The notes below the pieces were generated by a model. The model had not been told where the DNA came from and did no database searches. It saw only the letters and a list, made by a program, of their open reading frames with translations. Position numbers and translations under genes: made by a program. Below are positions 1-11,067 of a DNA stretch of 64,000 nucleotides, piece after piece. Source of the stretch: Smallanthus sonchifolius (taxonomy: Eukaryota > Streptophyta > Magnoliopsida > Asterales > Asteraceae). How positions within the stretch are numbered: the first letter of the stretch is position 1; every line of letters starts with the position of its first letter. The stretch spans positions 34,110,001 through 34,174,000 of the forward strand of contig CM042043.1 in the NCBI GenBank assembly GCA_023525975.1. Direction: 5' to 3'.

Positions 1-870
1 CTGATTCTTCCATAATTCTTGTTCTTGAGTTGAATACTCTATAGGCCTTGGATTGAGAGGAATAGCCCACAAAATATCCTTCATCAGATTTGGCACCAAA
101 CTTAGGATGAACCCCATTTGTGATCAGAATTGTGCATGGACATCCAAAAGGTTTTAGAAATCCAGTGTATGGAACTCTTTGGAACCATAGTTCATAGGGT
201 GTCTTGTTGAGAGGCTTGACTATGAGAACTATATTTTGCACATAGCAGGTTGTGCTTACTACTTCTGCCAAAATGTGAGAGGCAGTTTTGAGTCAGCCAA
301 CATAGATCTTGCTGACTCAATTAGAGTTCTGTTTCTTCTTTCAGCAACTCCATTTTGTTGAGGAGTTCTTCGAGCACTATATTGCCTTTCAATTCCCTTG
401 CTCTCACAGAAATAGTTCAAATTGTGGTTCTTGAAATCTTTGCCCTGATCACACCTTATGATCTTCACCTTTTGATTTCTTTGATTCTCTACCTTAAGGA
501 TGTAGGATTTAAGGATCTCTGCAGTTTCATCTTTAGTTCTCAAGAAGTATACCCATGAGAATCTGGTGTAGTCATCAGTTATCCCCAGACAGTATGACTT
601 CTTGCCCATTGACATAATATTTGTAGGACCAAAGAGATCCATATGCAGCAGCTGTAGTGGAGTATCATTTGTATTCAAAGTCTTGGGCTTGTGAGAACTC
701 TTGTGTTGCTTCCCTTTCAAACAAGCAATGCAGTGATCTTCTAGCTAGAATTCTTAATCAGGAAGCCCTCTGACAAGATTGTCCTTCACCAATTTATTGA
801 TGGTTTTGATGTTAACGTGGCTTAGTCTCCTGTGCTAGAGAGCTAATTCATCAACTGAGGCTTTTGACAG
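1..870 (-). pseudogene. GAG-pre-integrase and integrase, copia element 1 (partial)
   Basis: Reading leftwards: the pre-integrase motif HRRLSHVNIKTINKL (near 830-780) with three stop codons around it, the zinc-binding CIACLKGKQHKSSH, then the catalytic core at 720-259. The core has the DDE pattern: Asp in HMDLFGP, Asp in RCDQGKDF (RSDNG in most relatives) and Glu in QQNGVAERRN. After FWQK the frame shifts by one base near 259. The C-terminal integrase sequence (NKTPYELW, FGCPCTILI) continues to the window edge in another frame. Integrase inserts element cDNA; this copy cannot encode it. Confidence 0.8.
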
Positions 871-936
871 AAAACAGGATACACTCCCAGATGGAGTGAC
901 CTCATTCATGTCAAGCACATAGAGATTTTCTTTTCT

Positions 937-1392
937 CTAAGCAGTTAATAAAATCTTCTCCGGAGGAGGTTTGGATAAGCCAGGAGATAGTACAAAGCAT
1001 TCTTTGTCTGTGAAGAGCATCCAATGCCTTTGATCACAGACCTGGGAAACACTCATGAGATTGAAGTCCAATTCTTTGACATAGTTGACCTTATCAATAC
1101 TCATTCTTTCATTTGACACAGTCCCTTGTCCCGTAATAGATCCTCCTTTTGAGTCACTCCCAAAGGCAACATATCCTCCATTGAAGTGTCTGAAGTTGGA
1201 GAGGATGGATCTGTTGCCTGTCATGTGCCTGGAATAACCACTGTCAACCACCCAGGTGTTATTCTTGTTACCTGGTTTCCCCTGCACATGAGAGATATAT
1301 ATAGTTAGTGGGAGGAATCCAAGAGCTTGCATCCTTGAAGAAAAGGGTTCTTGGAATATCAGATTCAGCATGTGTGCATTCAACCGAACCAA
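937..1392 (-). pseudogene. Copia aspartic protease region, element 1
   Basis: The retropepsin-like motif WVVDSGYSRHMTG is followed by the typical copia protease sequence (GGYVAFGSDSKGGSITGQG). It would cleave the polyprotein. It lies in a different frame from the zinc-knuckle segment upstream, overlapping it by about 125 bp, and in the same frame as the integrase downstream. It ends at a stop before the GAG-pre-integrase domain, so it is a broken part of one polyprotein and not a separate gene. Confidence 0.8.
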
Positions 1393-2509
1393 TGATGATT
1401 CTTGAAGGGATAGAAGCAGGGATCTTGGCTTTCCATTGCTGAGGAGATGGTTTTTCAGTTCTCTTTAGTCTGTCAGCAGCTATTGTTGCCTTGGCTGCGG
1501 ATGGGTTTGCTTTATCAGCAGCAGATTTTGCTGCTGATGAATTTAGCTTATCAGCAGCCGATTTTGTTGTTGCTGAGGACTTCGGCTTATCAGCAGTAGA
1601 TTTTGTTGCTGCTGATGGTTTTGCTTGAGCAGCAGCAGACTTGGTTGCTGCTGAAGGCTTGTCCTTTGGTTTCTTGGGCTTGGCTTGATTACCAACATTT
1701 TTGCTGGCTGCTGATGGTTCAACAACCAATGTATGCTTATCTTTCTTTACCTTGTTGATGGAGGGCTTCTCTGTAGAGTTTCTCATGCTGATAGGCTTTT
1801 TTTTAGGAGGGGCTTGATGAAGGATCTGGTTGAAGGGATTAAAGTCACAATTTGCAGCAAAGTGGTCTGATTCACCATAGATGATGCAAGATTGTTGAGG
1901 CTTTGGCAGCTGCTTCCTTGGTGGGGAAAGAGAGTTTATGAAGTGAGTTGCCTTGGCTTCAGAACTCCTTACCTTTCTGTTCTTGTGTGTCTTCTCAAAA
2001 GCATGTTGTTTGAGGTTTCTTTGCTGCTGAAGGTAGTAGAAGCAGGTGCTGGCAGTGTGGTTGTATTTTCCACACACAAAGCATGATTTGGCCAGTTTGT
2101 CCCTTGAAAGGCAAACATAGTCCTTTCTTTTGAATAGGTATTTAAAGTTCCAGGGGTGAGCTTTGTTGTGCTCAAAGGTGGCCTCTTCCAATGTCTTTTG
2201 AACATATGGAATTCTTTCTCCAGGCGCATGACATATGTCAAACACCTTTCTTTGAGGCTTTGAGTTGTTGGAGGTTGAAGACTGCCCCTTTTCAACATTT
2301 AGCTTTCTTCCTTCTGGAGGATAGCTGATTTTGATTTGTTTGAAAGGCATAGGAACCGGGACAGCTGGTAAAGGGACAGGAGTACTTGTTTGAATGACTT
2401 CAAGAACAGGCGGTGCAGGTATTTGTACTGGTGATGAGGCCTCCTCAGTTTTAGTGGACTCTGAGCAAGTTGACTCAGATTCTGACGAGGTAGTGCATTC
2501 TTGTACCAA
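1268..2509 (-). CDS. gag continuation: two zinc knuckles and Lys/Ala/Ser-rich repeat segment, element 1
   Basis: This 413-residue open stretch is in the same frame as gag upstream. It holds two zinc-knuckle-like motifs: SCFVCGKYNHTASTC (intact CCHC) and CIIYGESDHFAANC, where the second cysteine is a tyrosine. Residues about 240-350 are low-complexity tandem repeats of the type KPSAATKSAADK, strongly basic and resembling a histone H1 tail. The likely role is RNA or DNA binding by the gag product, inferred from composition. The frame ends soon after SWIPPTN, and the protease follows in another frame. The same segment with a different repeat count occurs at 19827-20606. Confidence 0.7.
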   Translation of the reverse strand: MVQECTTSSESESTCSESTKTEEASSPVQIPAPPVLEVIQTSTPVPLPAVPVPMPFKQIKISYPPEGRKLNVEKGQSSTSNNSKPQRKVFDICHAPGERIPYVQKTLEEATFEHNKAHPWNFKYLFKRKDYVCLSRDKLAKSCFVCGKYNHTASTCFYYLQQQRNLKQHAFEKTHKNRKVRSSEAKATHFINSLSPPRKQLPKPQQSCIIYGESDHFAANCDFNPFNQILHQAPPKKKPISMRNSTEKPSINKVKKDKHTLVVEPSAASKNVGNQAKPKKPKDKPSAATKSAAAQAKPSAATKSTADKPKSSATTKSAADKLNSSAAKSAADKANPSAAKATIAADRLKRTEKPSPQQWKAKIPASIPSRIIIGSVECTHAESDIPRTLFFKDASSWIPPTNYIYLSCAGETR

Positions 2510-2665
2510 TGGTTCATGTCTTGAAGGATCAAGATCTCGGTTGGCCTTTTCAAGATTTGAGATATTGAAGCTTGGTTCATGGATGGAAACGTAGTCAGCA
2601 GGAGGTGCAACGGCTTGATATTGTTCGGCATGATATCCCAGGCCAGTTTTTACCTTGTCATGAAT

Positions 2666-4306
2666 TTAAGCATCCAAAAGTCTTTGCAGCTTTTTGGATG
2701 CAAATTCATATTTGTCAACATGAACTTTCTGTTCTGCCAATTCTGCTCTGGTAGCTTTTAATCTAGCCAGTAGATCATCAATCTGAGTTTCAAGATTGGT
2801 TTGCTCTTGTTTTAGTAATGAAATCTCTTTCTTTAGGCAGTTAATTTTTTCTTTATAACTGTTTTCTACTTTTGTGAATTCAGATTTCATTTAATGAAAC
2901 TCTTCATTTTGATCTATAAGGTTTTGATTATGCTTTCTGTAGCCTAACACCTTATCAATACAAGCTTGAGAACAAAGATGTTCATATACCTGAGGCGGTA
3001 TCTCAGTTGTGTCTGCCATAAGAGTTTGGTTGTTAGCAGGCAAATCTTCATACTGGAAGCTCCAGTCAAAGTCAAAAGTTCCAACGGCTGCACAAGCTGC
3101 AGTTTGAGCTGGAGGAGTAGCTTGTTGCTGTTGTTGTCTTGGTTAGGCTTAGTGAGCTTGTCTTGATTGAGGAGCTGCTGGGTTTGCCCTAGGTGCCTTG
3201 CATTCTCTAGCAAAATGACCCAGTTGGTTACAGTTGTAACATCTTAATTTGCTTTTATCCAAGCCAACTCTGGTGTTGGAGTTGTTACATGGAATGGGTC
3301 TTCCGGTTCTAGAGTAGAACCTTTTTGCTCTTGTAGATAGCATGGCATACGAGTGTTGTATGTCCATTTCTTCTAAGTCATCTGGATGGAAGCATTCCAG
3401 GTCCTTCTTGATAAAGGACATGTTGCTTGAGTTTTCAGAAACAAAAGCAGCAGAGGTTGGGGTTTGAGGAGGAGCTTCTAGGAGAAATGGTGAGGTGTTT
3501 GTTTGAGAGGTTGGAGTTTGGGGATGAGTGATGATGGGAGGATAATAGTTGCTTGAACTAGGACCTGAGTGGTCAGAATGGAGGGCAGAGGAGGTGGTGG
3601 TGGATGTTGAGGCTGTTTGGTAGCTTGAGCTTCTTTCTTTTGCCCGAATCATCTCTAGCTCATAGGTTTTTAGCATTCCAAAGAGCTCAGTCATCTGGAG
3701 AGTCTTCAGATTCTCAGTTCTTCTGATGGACACTGTGTAGAGTGTCCAGCAACTTGGTAGAGACCTGATGAATTTCTTGAGAATATCTTCATTCTCCAGC
3801 TTCACCTTTGAGCACTGCAGCTCACCTACAAGATAGGTAAATCTGTTATATAAAACCGTTAGAGACTCACCTTCCTTCCAGACGAATTTTTCATATTGCT
3901 GCTTTAGAATGTCTCTTCTGTTTTCTTTGACTGCTTCTGAACCAGCAAACATTTTTTCAAAAGCCTCCCAAAGCTCCTTTGCAGTTTTATAACCTATGAA
4001 GTTATGAAAAACTTCATTTAGTAAGCACATATGGATGGCTCCCATGGCTTTGAAGTCTACCTCCATTTTCTTGATGTCTTCATCAGAGTACTTGGAGGGT
4101 TCTTTGGGAACCAGTGCACCTCCGGAATTAGCAGAGGACACCATAGGTATGTATGGTCCATCTTTAATGGATTTTCACATCCCATATTCCTGATAGCAGA
4201 AGAAGCTTTTCATTCTGTTCTTCCACATATCGTAGTCTTCCCTAGACACAAGTCTTGGTGGTCTGTTGATGCTTCCAATATCTTCAAATCCATTGTTTTG
4301 AGCCAT
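2666..4306 (-). pseudogene. gag: gag of copia element 1 (N-terminal, zinc knuckle and coiled-coil parts)
   Basis: Structural polyprotein that packages element RNA. I chose the ATG at 4306-4304, just after the leader, because the frame from there runs through all gag domains. Seen in order: an N-terminal gag domain (DYDMWKNRM), the core of the copia gag family (GYKTAKELWEAF, LYNRFTYLVGELQ), a serine/threonine-rich linker, a CCHC knuckle (CYNCNQLGHFARECK), then a lysine/leucine/glutamate-rich coiled coil at 2890-2680. In-frame stops are visible at 4175-4177, 3149-3151, 2891-2893 and at the end of the coil, all in one frame that continues into the next segment. A coiled coil in gag is typical of SIRE-type elements. 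The copy is non-functional. Confidence 0.8.
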
Positions 4307-4405
4307 TTTGGTTTGTGATAGTGAGAGACTTTAACAAAGAGATAGTTTAGAATAGAACCGAAGAATGATTAAACAAATGTGAGTTTGTTTAATCTGTGAG
4401 CCAAA

Positions 4406-4417
4406 GCTCTGATACCA
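4406..4417 (-). other. Primer-binding site (initiator tRNA-Met), element 1
   Basis: Minus strand reads TGGTATCAGAGC, the complement of the 3' end of plant initiator tRNA-Met, two bases inside the LTR. This fixes the orientation of the element. Confidence 0.9.
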
Positions 4418-4419
4418 CT

Positions 4420-5211
4420 TGTAGGATCGGTAAATACAAGATGGTTCTATTCCAGTTGAGATTGGCAGAAATAATCACAACTTAATCAAAGTAAACAAGT
4501 AAACACAAGAAGTACTGATAAATGCAATTTGTATTAAGCCTCAATGGTTACAAGATTACAGAGAAAACTCTAAGAAAAGCACTAAGATACAATGACTCTA
4601 AGTACCACTTATAGAGTAACTTAGAATCAAGACAGACCCTTGATTCTAAGGATCAGATCTAACACAGACCGCTGATCTTGTATTGAAGCTATTCTACGTA
4701 TAATGACAATAAACACTATAAAGGTTAACTTTACTCAAACGTCTTCTTAGGCATCATTGCTTGCATGCTTGGAGAAGAGCGTTATAGTGCTTTATTGTCT
4801 GCACCAGTGACATTCTTTCTGCATGGAGTGTGTCAGTGGTGTAGCCGAAAGTTGTCAGTGGTAATGGTTGCTTTTGCTTTTGCAAGGCTGGTCAGCTGCA
4901 ACGTTTGATCTTCAATGGATGAATAACTATCAGCAGCAGAGTTGTTGATCAGCAGCAAGACGCAACCATCCAAAGCTGCTGATGATTTGCCTATCAGCAG
5001 CATCAAGTGTTGATGCTGTTGAGAAGCCTATCCACAACAACTCTGGTCTTCAGCAGATAAGGCTATCCACAACAGAATTGTTCTTCAGCAGAAGAACAAG
5101 TATCCGCTGCAGATAAGCTTATCCGCAGCAGTTTGTTGGTCAGCAGCAAACTCTGAGATCAGCAGCATTTGTACTTAGAGAATTTTGTTGTTATCAGTCT
5201 TTATTTCTACA
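4420..5211 (-). repeat. 5' LTR of copia element 1
   Basis: The 792-bp segment starts TGTAG and ends CTACA on the plus strand, giving the TG...CA ends of an LTR. It abuts a tRNA-Met-type primer site. It is closely similar to the LTR at 22111-22896. The U3 half (about 4890-5170) is full of CAGCAG/CTGCTG motifs, including a hairpin at 4998-5018. A TATA-like stretch on the minus strand lies near 4608-4616. Confidence 0.88.
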
Positions 5212-5601
5212 CATATTAAGTTTTTTTTTGTTTTAATTTGGTGGGGGTCTATAGGTATTACATTTTTTTATTTTTTTTAGTTAAGAGGTATTTTGGTATT
5301 TTCATACTGAATTAACAGCCAAACTTGACGATCGTCAGTTTTGGGGGCGAACAGTGTTACAATTTGCTAACGTATGAATCATTCTTATAATTTCTAAATA
5401 TTATTGGATAAAAGTGTAATCAGGGCATATCCGTATAATTAACTCTTATTCTTTTTAGTGACAGATTTGATAATCACACAGTACATTTTTATGATACTTA
5501 AATATAAAATAAGTAAATAAAAATAATTTTACCTATCTTATAAATCTATACATATATTGTAATTAACCATCATTAACAACAAAAAAAATGGTATCAGATG
5601 T
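5212..5601. other. AT-rich spacer, no gene seen
   Basis: No coding potential or repeat structure recognised between the copia LTR and the hAT-type element. Confidence 0.6.
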
Positions 5602-5609
5602 CATTCCTG

Positions 5610-6377
5610 CAATGTTTTAAAAATCGGTTTAAATCGTCCGGTAATACCGGTTGAACCGGGTCTCGGCCACTATCCTGGTAAGTTTGAGCCCGGTAAGTTG
5701 AAAAACCGGTATATTAGTTGAATCGCCGGTATTACCAGTAATACCGGGTTATACCATTGTACCGGTTTTAGTTACAAGTAAAATTTTATGTTTAAACTTA
5801 AAAAAAAATTTGTTTGTCACACACAAAGTTACAAACATAAGGCGTGTTGATCAATTACCTTACCTAAAACTCAGTTTAGAAAAAAAATCAATTGATATGC
5901 TCCTCTTCAGAAAACAGCGGTCCATGTAAAAACTATGTTTAACAATCATCCTTCTACTTGCCGTTAAAAACATTTAAGCGATAAAACTTCTTATTTAATA
6001 TTGTAGGAAACGAAAATAGTTATGCTCTTGTTGATGAGGATGACGAATATGATGAATTTTTATCTTTTAATCAATCATAAAATTAATACATCCAACACTC
6101 CAATAACGTAAAACAATTATGCACTTTTATTTTAAAAACTTTATTGAAAAATCGATTGCTTTTAGATTATCTTTTGATTATGGATTAACTTTTGGATTAA
6201 TTTTTAGCATGGAATCATGTATTTTTGGATTGTATTTTTAAGTTAGAGTTGTATTTTTATGAAATTATAGGTTTACTAGTCAACCCGGTTGAATCACCCG
6301 GTACAACCCGATACAACCGGTTGAACCATTTCTGAGCCTAATCCGGTACAATTTAAAAACCGGTTTTTAAAACATTG
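5610..6377. mobile_element. Non-autonomous hAT-type element with ACCGG subterminal motifs
   Basis: The 768-bp segment is bounded by terminal inverted repeats starting CAATGTTTTAAAAA. It is flanked by an 8-bp duplication with one mismatch (CATTCCTG at 5602-5609, CATTTCTG at 6378-6385). An 8-bp duplication is the hAT signature. Both ends carry many ACCGG/CCGGT motifs, typical of subterminal transposase-binding repeats. There is no transposase inside; the middle is AT-rich. Related ends occur at 16794 and near 24200. Confidence 0.78.
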
Positions 6378-6385
6378 CATTTCTG

Positions 6386-7086
6386 TGAGTTTTAATGATA
6401 TTTAAAAATAAAATTACTATAAATAAGTTTTTTTAACAACAAATTTTATGACCTAATCTTAAACTTATAAGAACATAAATTCATAACATATTGTTGACAG
6501 AGATAAGCTGTTGAAGTTATTAAAGAGATCTAAATACTCAATATATTCCTACTTGTAGTGTGTTAACCTCAGAGATTCATTTGATAAATTGCATACGGAT
6601 ATTTTATTAACGAAAAAGATTACCTGAAATAACTACCAACTGCAGTACAGCGAACCGACCATATATTATATTTATTATCTTTTATTATTCAACTAATATA
6701 ATTAGTAATAATAAGCCCACTTACATCTTATCTACATAAAATAATCACCATCCATAAGCCTGTAAGAGGGGTAGACTACATGAACCAAGAAATCAACACG
6801 GTGTCCCCATTCTTGGAATAACTTACCAAATCAACAAAGTTAATCAAGATCAACTCCAATAATGCGTTTTGGACGGCTTCGTTAATAGCATGATTAAAAC
6901 AATGGAATCTTAGTTTTAACCAAAAGAGTAAAGATATTTACAAGTGGGATACTTCACAATACTAAAATATTATGAGAAACGTTCATTTTTTTAATCATAT
7001 ATTTTTTTTAAAATATAAAAAAATAATAGGAATGCAATGTTAATTTATCTCTCATGAAATTCAAATAAAAATGTGAACAAACTTCA
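6386..7086. other. AT-rich spacer, no gene seen
   Basis: No gene-like reading frame, RNA gene or terminal repeat was recognised. Confidence 0.5.
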
Positions 7087-7094
7087 TTTATGTA

Positions 7095-7315
7095 CATGGG
7101 CGGACCTAGGAAGGAGATAGGGTCAGCCGCCCTCCATGAAATTTATTTTAGTGCTATATATGTATTAAAATCTTGATCACCCCTATAAAATTTTGAAATA
7201 ACCCCCCTGATCGCCCCCCATGAAAAATATTTAGTGTTATATGCACGTTATATATCACTAGTCATCTGACTCCAAATATTTCAGACCCCTATGAAAAAAT
7301 TCCTAGGTTCGCCAC
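7095..7315. mobile_element. Small hAT-type MITE
   Basis: The 221-bp element has inverted ends GGCGGACCTAGGA and TCCTAGGTTCGCC and a perfect 8-bp flanking duplication TTTATGTA (7087-7094 and 7316-7323). It is non-coding. The exact outer one or two bases of the repeats are uncertain. Confidence 0.65.
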
Positions 7316-7323
7316 TTTATGTA

Positions 7324-7751
7324 TATAACATGCACATGTGTAATTCATGCGTATGTTATATTACCTACACATAGCCTACATATGTGTAGGTAAACATTTA
7401 AATATATAATACATATGAGAAAATGAGTTAAATTAATGATTTTTTTTACATAAACAAGCATATTTGTACGGAAGAAGTGCAAACTTTTAAAAATATAAAC
7501 AACATATCAAAAAATTAAACGACTTAGGTTTGTTTTCTATGATCTCGTGGTAATTTAGCATTATGTATTGAACCTCTCCATCATATATAAGTGTTGTATA
7601 TATATGTGACTCTCTTTATATACATGTATTTGTGTGAGTGTAATGTATGTTCATGTTATGGTATGTGAAAGAGTCTAGAGCATAATTATTTGTGGAGGGT
7701 TTATGTTGTGGGGGATAAGGTAATAAGGCCCATGTGACTTTGAGATGGCAC
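7324..7751. other. AT-rich spacer, no gene seen
   Basis: Only short chance reading frames; nothing recognised. Confidence 0.5.
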
Positions 7752-8209
7752 ATGGAATGCAGGGGCGGCCCAGAGGGGGGGGCGGGGTGGGCGACCGCCC
7801 AGGGCCCAGTATTTCGAGGGGCCCGCAATTTTCAAAATTTTTTATATATATATTACATATATTTTTTTATAAAAAAAGGTCCAATCTTATTAATATTATA
7901 ATTCTTGTATTTACCAATTTCAAAAATTAAAAAAGGCTCAAAATAGATAATAAGATGGGCTGGGCTTGAGTTGGGTAATTGAAAAAAAAATAAAAAAGAA
8001 GGAACACAAGTAGCGATCGCCGATGTGCTCCCCCCATTCCTCGATCGATCGATCCTCATCCTCCAGGGCAATCAATCGGCTCTTGGACTGCTGCTGCTCC
8101 CTCCCATTCATCGATCGATCATTCACAACAGCGATTATTCACAACAGCGAGCCGAGCGACGGGGAGACGGGAGGAAGAAACCCTTCTCGAATTTTTTTGC
8201 CTTCAAAAG

Positions 8210-8367
8210 GTATAAATTTTATCATGTATTAAATTAATACTATTAATGTTTCTTTGATTGTTTGATTGATTGGTATTATATTATTACATGTAATTTGATT
8301 GGTGATTTTGTCATGTTTTTTATTATTGTTGATTGATTTTGTCATGTTTGATTATTATTTTTTTTAG
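8210..8367 (+). other. Probable 5' leader intron of the hAT transposase
   Basis: Donor AAG/GTATAA at 8209-8215, then a T-rich stretch and acceptor TTTTTTTTAG ending at 8367, five bases before the chosen ATG. Predicted from sequence only. Confidence 0.5.
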
Positions 8368-8371
8368 AAAT

Positions 8372-10884
8372 ATGCCTCCTAAAACCAAGTATTTATCCGG
8401 ATATGAAAAACGTAAAAGGAAGAAATTAGAGGAAGAAAAAAGAAAGTCTCAAGAAGGGGCTATACGTAAGTTCTTCTCTCAAAAACAACCACAAAATTCT
8501 AATTTGGATGAAGATAATGTTGTTGTTAAGGAAGCTAATGTTGTTGAGGAAGATGATGTTAATTTGGATGAAGATGATGTTGTTGAGGAAGATAATGTTA
8601 ATGTAGACGAAACTAATGTTGTTGAGGAAAATGATGTTAATTTGGATGAAGATGATGTTGTTGAGAAAGATAATGTTGATATTTTTGATCCTAGAACTTG
8701 GGATGGACTTAATCCTAACATGATCAATGATTTGGTTAAGTTAGGTCCAAAACGAGATTTGACTATTTTTAAGGGTCCCTTAGATAAATTTGGAAGACGA
8801 TTTTCTAAAATATTATATACTAGAATTCTATCAAATAAGGAGACTTGTGATAGAGATTGGCTAGTGTATTTGAAAGAGCTTGACAAACTAGTTTGTTTTT
8901 GTTGTAAGCTTTTTAGACATGGTTATTCTAAAAGTGGGTTGGATAGTGAAGGTTATGCGGATTAGAAACATGTTAGTGATAGACTTAAAGAGCATGAAGT
9001 TAGCTTTGACCATTTGAAGAATGTGAATCAATGGTTTGAAATGCGTCAAAGGTTGGATTGCAACGAAACAATTGACAAATTGGCGTACGAGCAATATAAG
9101 AAAGAAACAGATTATTGGAAACAAGTTATTTTTAGGATTATTTCACTTGTGAAGTTTCTTGCTAAACATGGTTTAGCATTTCGCGGATCAAATGAGAAGT
9201 TGTATCAAAAGAGTAATGGAATTTTTTTGGGATTGATTGAGATGTTGGAAGAGTTTGACCCGATTATGAAAGAACATGTGCGGCGTATCATGAATGATGA
9301 AACTCATGTACATTATCTGGGGCACAAGATCCAAAACGAGTTAATAATATTACTAGCTCATCAAGTTAAATCAGAAATCATCAAGAAGATAAAGCAAGCA
9401 AAGTATTATTCCATCATACGTGATTGCACCCCCGACATGAGTCACCAAGAACAAATGTCCATCATTATGAGGTATGTTGATACCAAGTCTAATTCTTTTA
9501 CCGTTGAGGAATCTTTTCTAGGTTTTTTGATTGTTGATGATACCACTGGTAAAGGACTTTTTGATGTTACGGTTGAGGAATTAAATTGTCTTGGTCTTGA
9601 TATTGATGATATGCGCGGTCAAGGCTATGATAACGGTTCAAATATGAAAGGGAAACATAATGGAGTTCAAAGAAGATTTTTGGATATAAATCCTAGAGCT
9701 TTTTATTCTGCTTGTGGTTGTCATAGTCTTAATCTCGCATTATGTGACATGGCTAATAGTTGTACTAAATCTAGAGATTTTTTTGGAGTCATACAACGAA
9801 TTTATACTATATTTGCCAATTCTACTAAAAGGTGGCAAGTTTTGAAAGACAATGTTAAAGGTTTAACTCTTAAGTCATTGTCTACCACTCGTTGGGAAAG
9901 TCGTGTAGATAGTGTTACACCTATTAGATTACAACTTGTAGATGTGAGAGAAGCTTTGCTTCAAGTTGGGGACAACGATAATGATGCTAAAATTCAAAGC
10001 GAAGCTAAATCACTAGCAACGAAAGAAGTTGGTGAATTTGAATTTTTGTTATCAATCGTAATTTGGTATGAAATATTAACAAAGGTGAATGTGGTTAGTA
10101 AAAGGTTGCAATCGAAAGATATGCTTCTTGATGTTGGTATTGAAGAAGTAGACAAGTTGATTAAATACTTCAAGAATTATAGAGAAACGGGGTTTTCTAA
10201 GACGATTGACGAAGCTAAAGAAATTGCAAACGAATTGGGTGTTGATACGATATTCCCGCAAAGGCGTCCAATACGTAGGAAAAAACAATATGATGAGACT
10301 TCAAGTAAAGAAATTTTATTTTCACCTGAAGAGGATTTTAAAGTCAATTACTTTTTATGTATTGTTGATCAAGCGATTGCTTCCCTTGAACACGATTCGA
10401 ACAATACAAAGATTTTGAAAGACTATTTGGCTTTTTGTTTCCTAAAAAGTTGAGGGAGCTTGATGAAAAAGATCTCAAATCGTGTTGTTATCGCCTTCAA
10501 GATGCATTGAAGTATAAAGAAAAATCTGATATTGATGCCAATGAATTATACTTGGAGTTGAAGTTGTTTGAGACATTTATAACTAGTCAAATCATTAGCC
10601 CTATTGATGTTTTAAACAATCTGAACCGGTTCGGTTTTTTTCCTAATGCATCAATTGCATATAGAGTGTTGTTGAGTATTCCGGTAACGGTGGCTTCGAC
10701 GGAGAGAAGTTTTTCAAAGTTAAAGTTGTTGAAATCCTACTTAAGATCGACAATGTCCCAAGAAAGACTTAACGGTTTAGCGATGATATCTATTGAAAGT
10801 GATACATTAGAAACTATGAATTATGAAGACTTGATCGAGAGCTTTGCTTCCAAAAACGCTAGGAGAGCCTCACGATTCACATAA
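8372..10884 (+). pseudogene. hAT-family transposase, TTF zinc finger / DUF4371 type (broken)
   Basis: Cut-and-paste transposase of the type often annotated as zinc finger MYM-type protein 1-like. The start is the ATG at 8372, just after a likely 3' splice site. Residues about 43-106 are acidic repeats (VNLDEDDVVEEDN). A TTF-type finger follows (LVCFCCKLF), then a DUF4371-like core (IIRDCTPDMSHQEQM, GQGYDNGSNMKGKHNGVQ, CGCHSLNLALCDMA, TTRWESRVD) and the C-terminal hAT dimerisation region (IPVTVASTERSFSKLKLLKSYLRSTM). Two lesions: an in-frame TAG at 8963-8965, where relatives carry tryptophan, and a one-base loss near 10391-10393. The rest is open. Confidence 0.9.
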
Positions 10885-11067
10885 GTAAGTAATCTCGATC
10901 ATTTTGATACATTACTTTTGTTTTATTAATCATTGTTATAACTATTATTGTCGTATTAAGGTTTTTTTTATATAATATGATAATTATATTATAGGGGCCC
11001 ATTTTTTTTTTGCATGTCCAGGGCCCAGAACTTTTTAAAGATTCTCAGGACCGGCCCTGATGGAATG

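Larger units (their letters stand above)
1..5211 (-). mobile_element. SIRE-like Ty1/copia retrotransposon, element 1 (cut by window edge)
   Basis: Order on the minus strand: LTR (5211-4420), primer-binding site, long gag with zinc knuckle and coiled coil, second zinc-knuckle/lysine-alanine-rich segment, protease, GAG-pre-integrase and integrase, then the window edge. Protease before integrase before RT is the Ty1/copia order. The very long gag with a predicted coiled coil fits the SIRE (Sirevirus) lineage; that lineage call is an inference. RT, RNase H and the 3' LTR lie outside the window, so its target-site duplication cannot be checked. The reading frames carry several nonsense codons and frameshifts, so the copy is not autonomous. 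Confidence 0.85.
7760..11059 (+). mobile_element. hAT transposon with TTF-finger transposase
   Basis: The 3300-bp element has imperfect inverted ends (CAGGGGCGGCCCAGAG on the left, CAGGGCCGGTCCTGAG on the complement of the right) and a perfect 8-bp target duplication ATGGAATG at 7752-7759 and 11060-11067. It holds one transposase gene with a probable 5' leader intron. The perfect duplication and nearly open frame suggest a fairly recent insertion. The transposase is broken, so the copy could move only if another copy supplied the enzyme. Confidence 0.93.
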
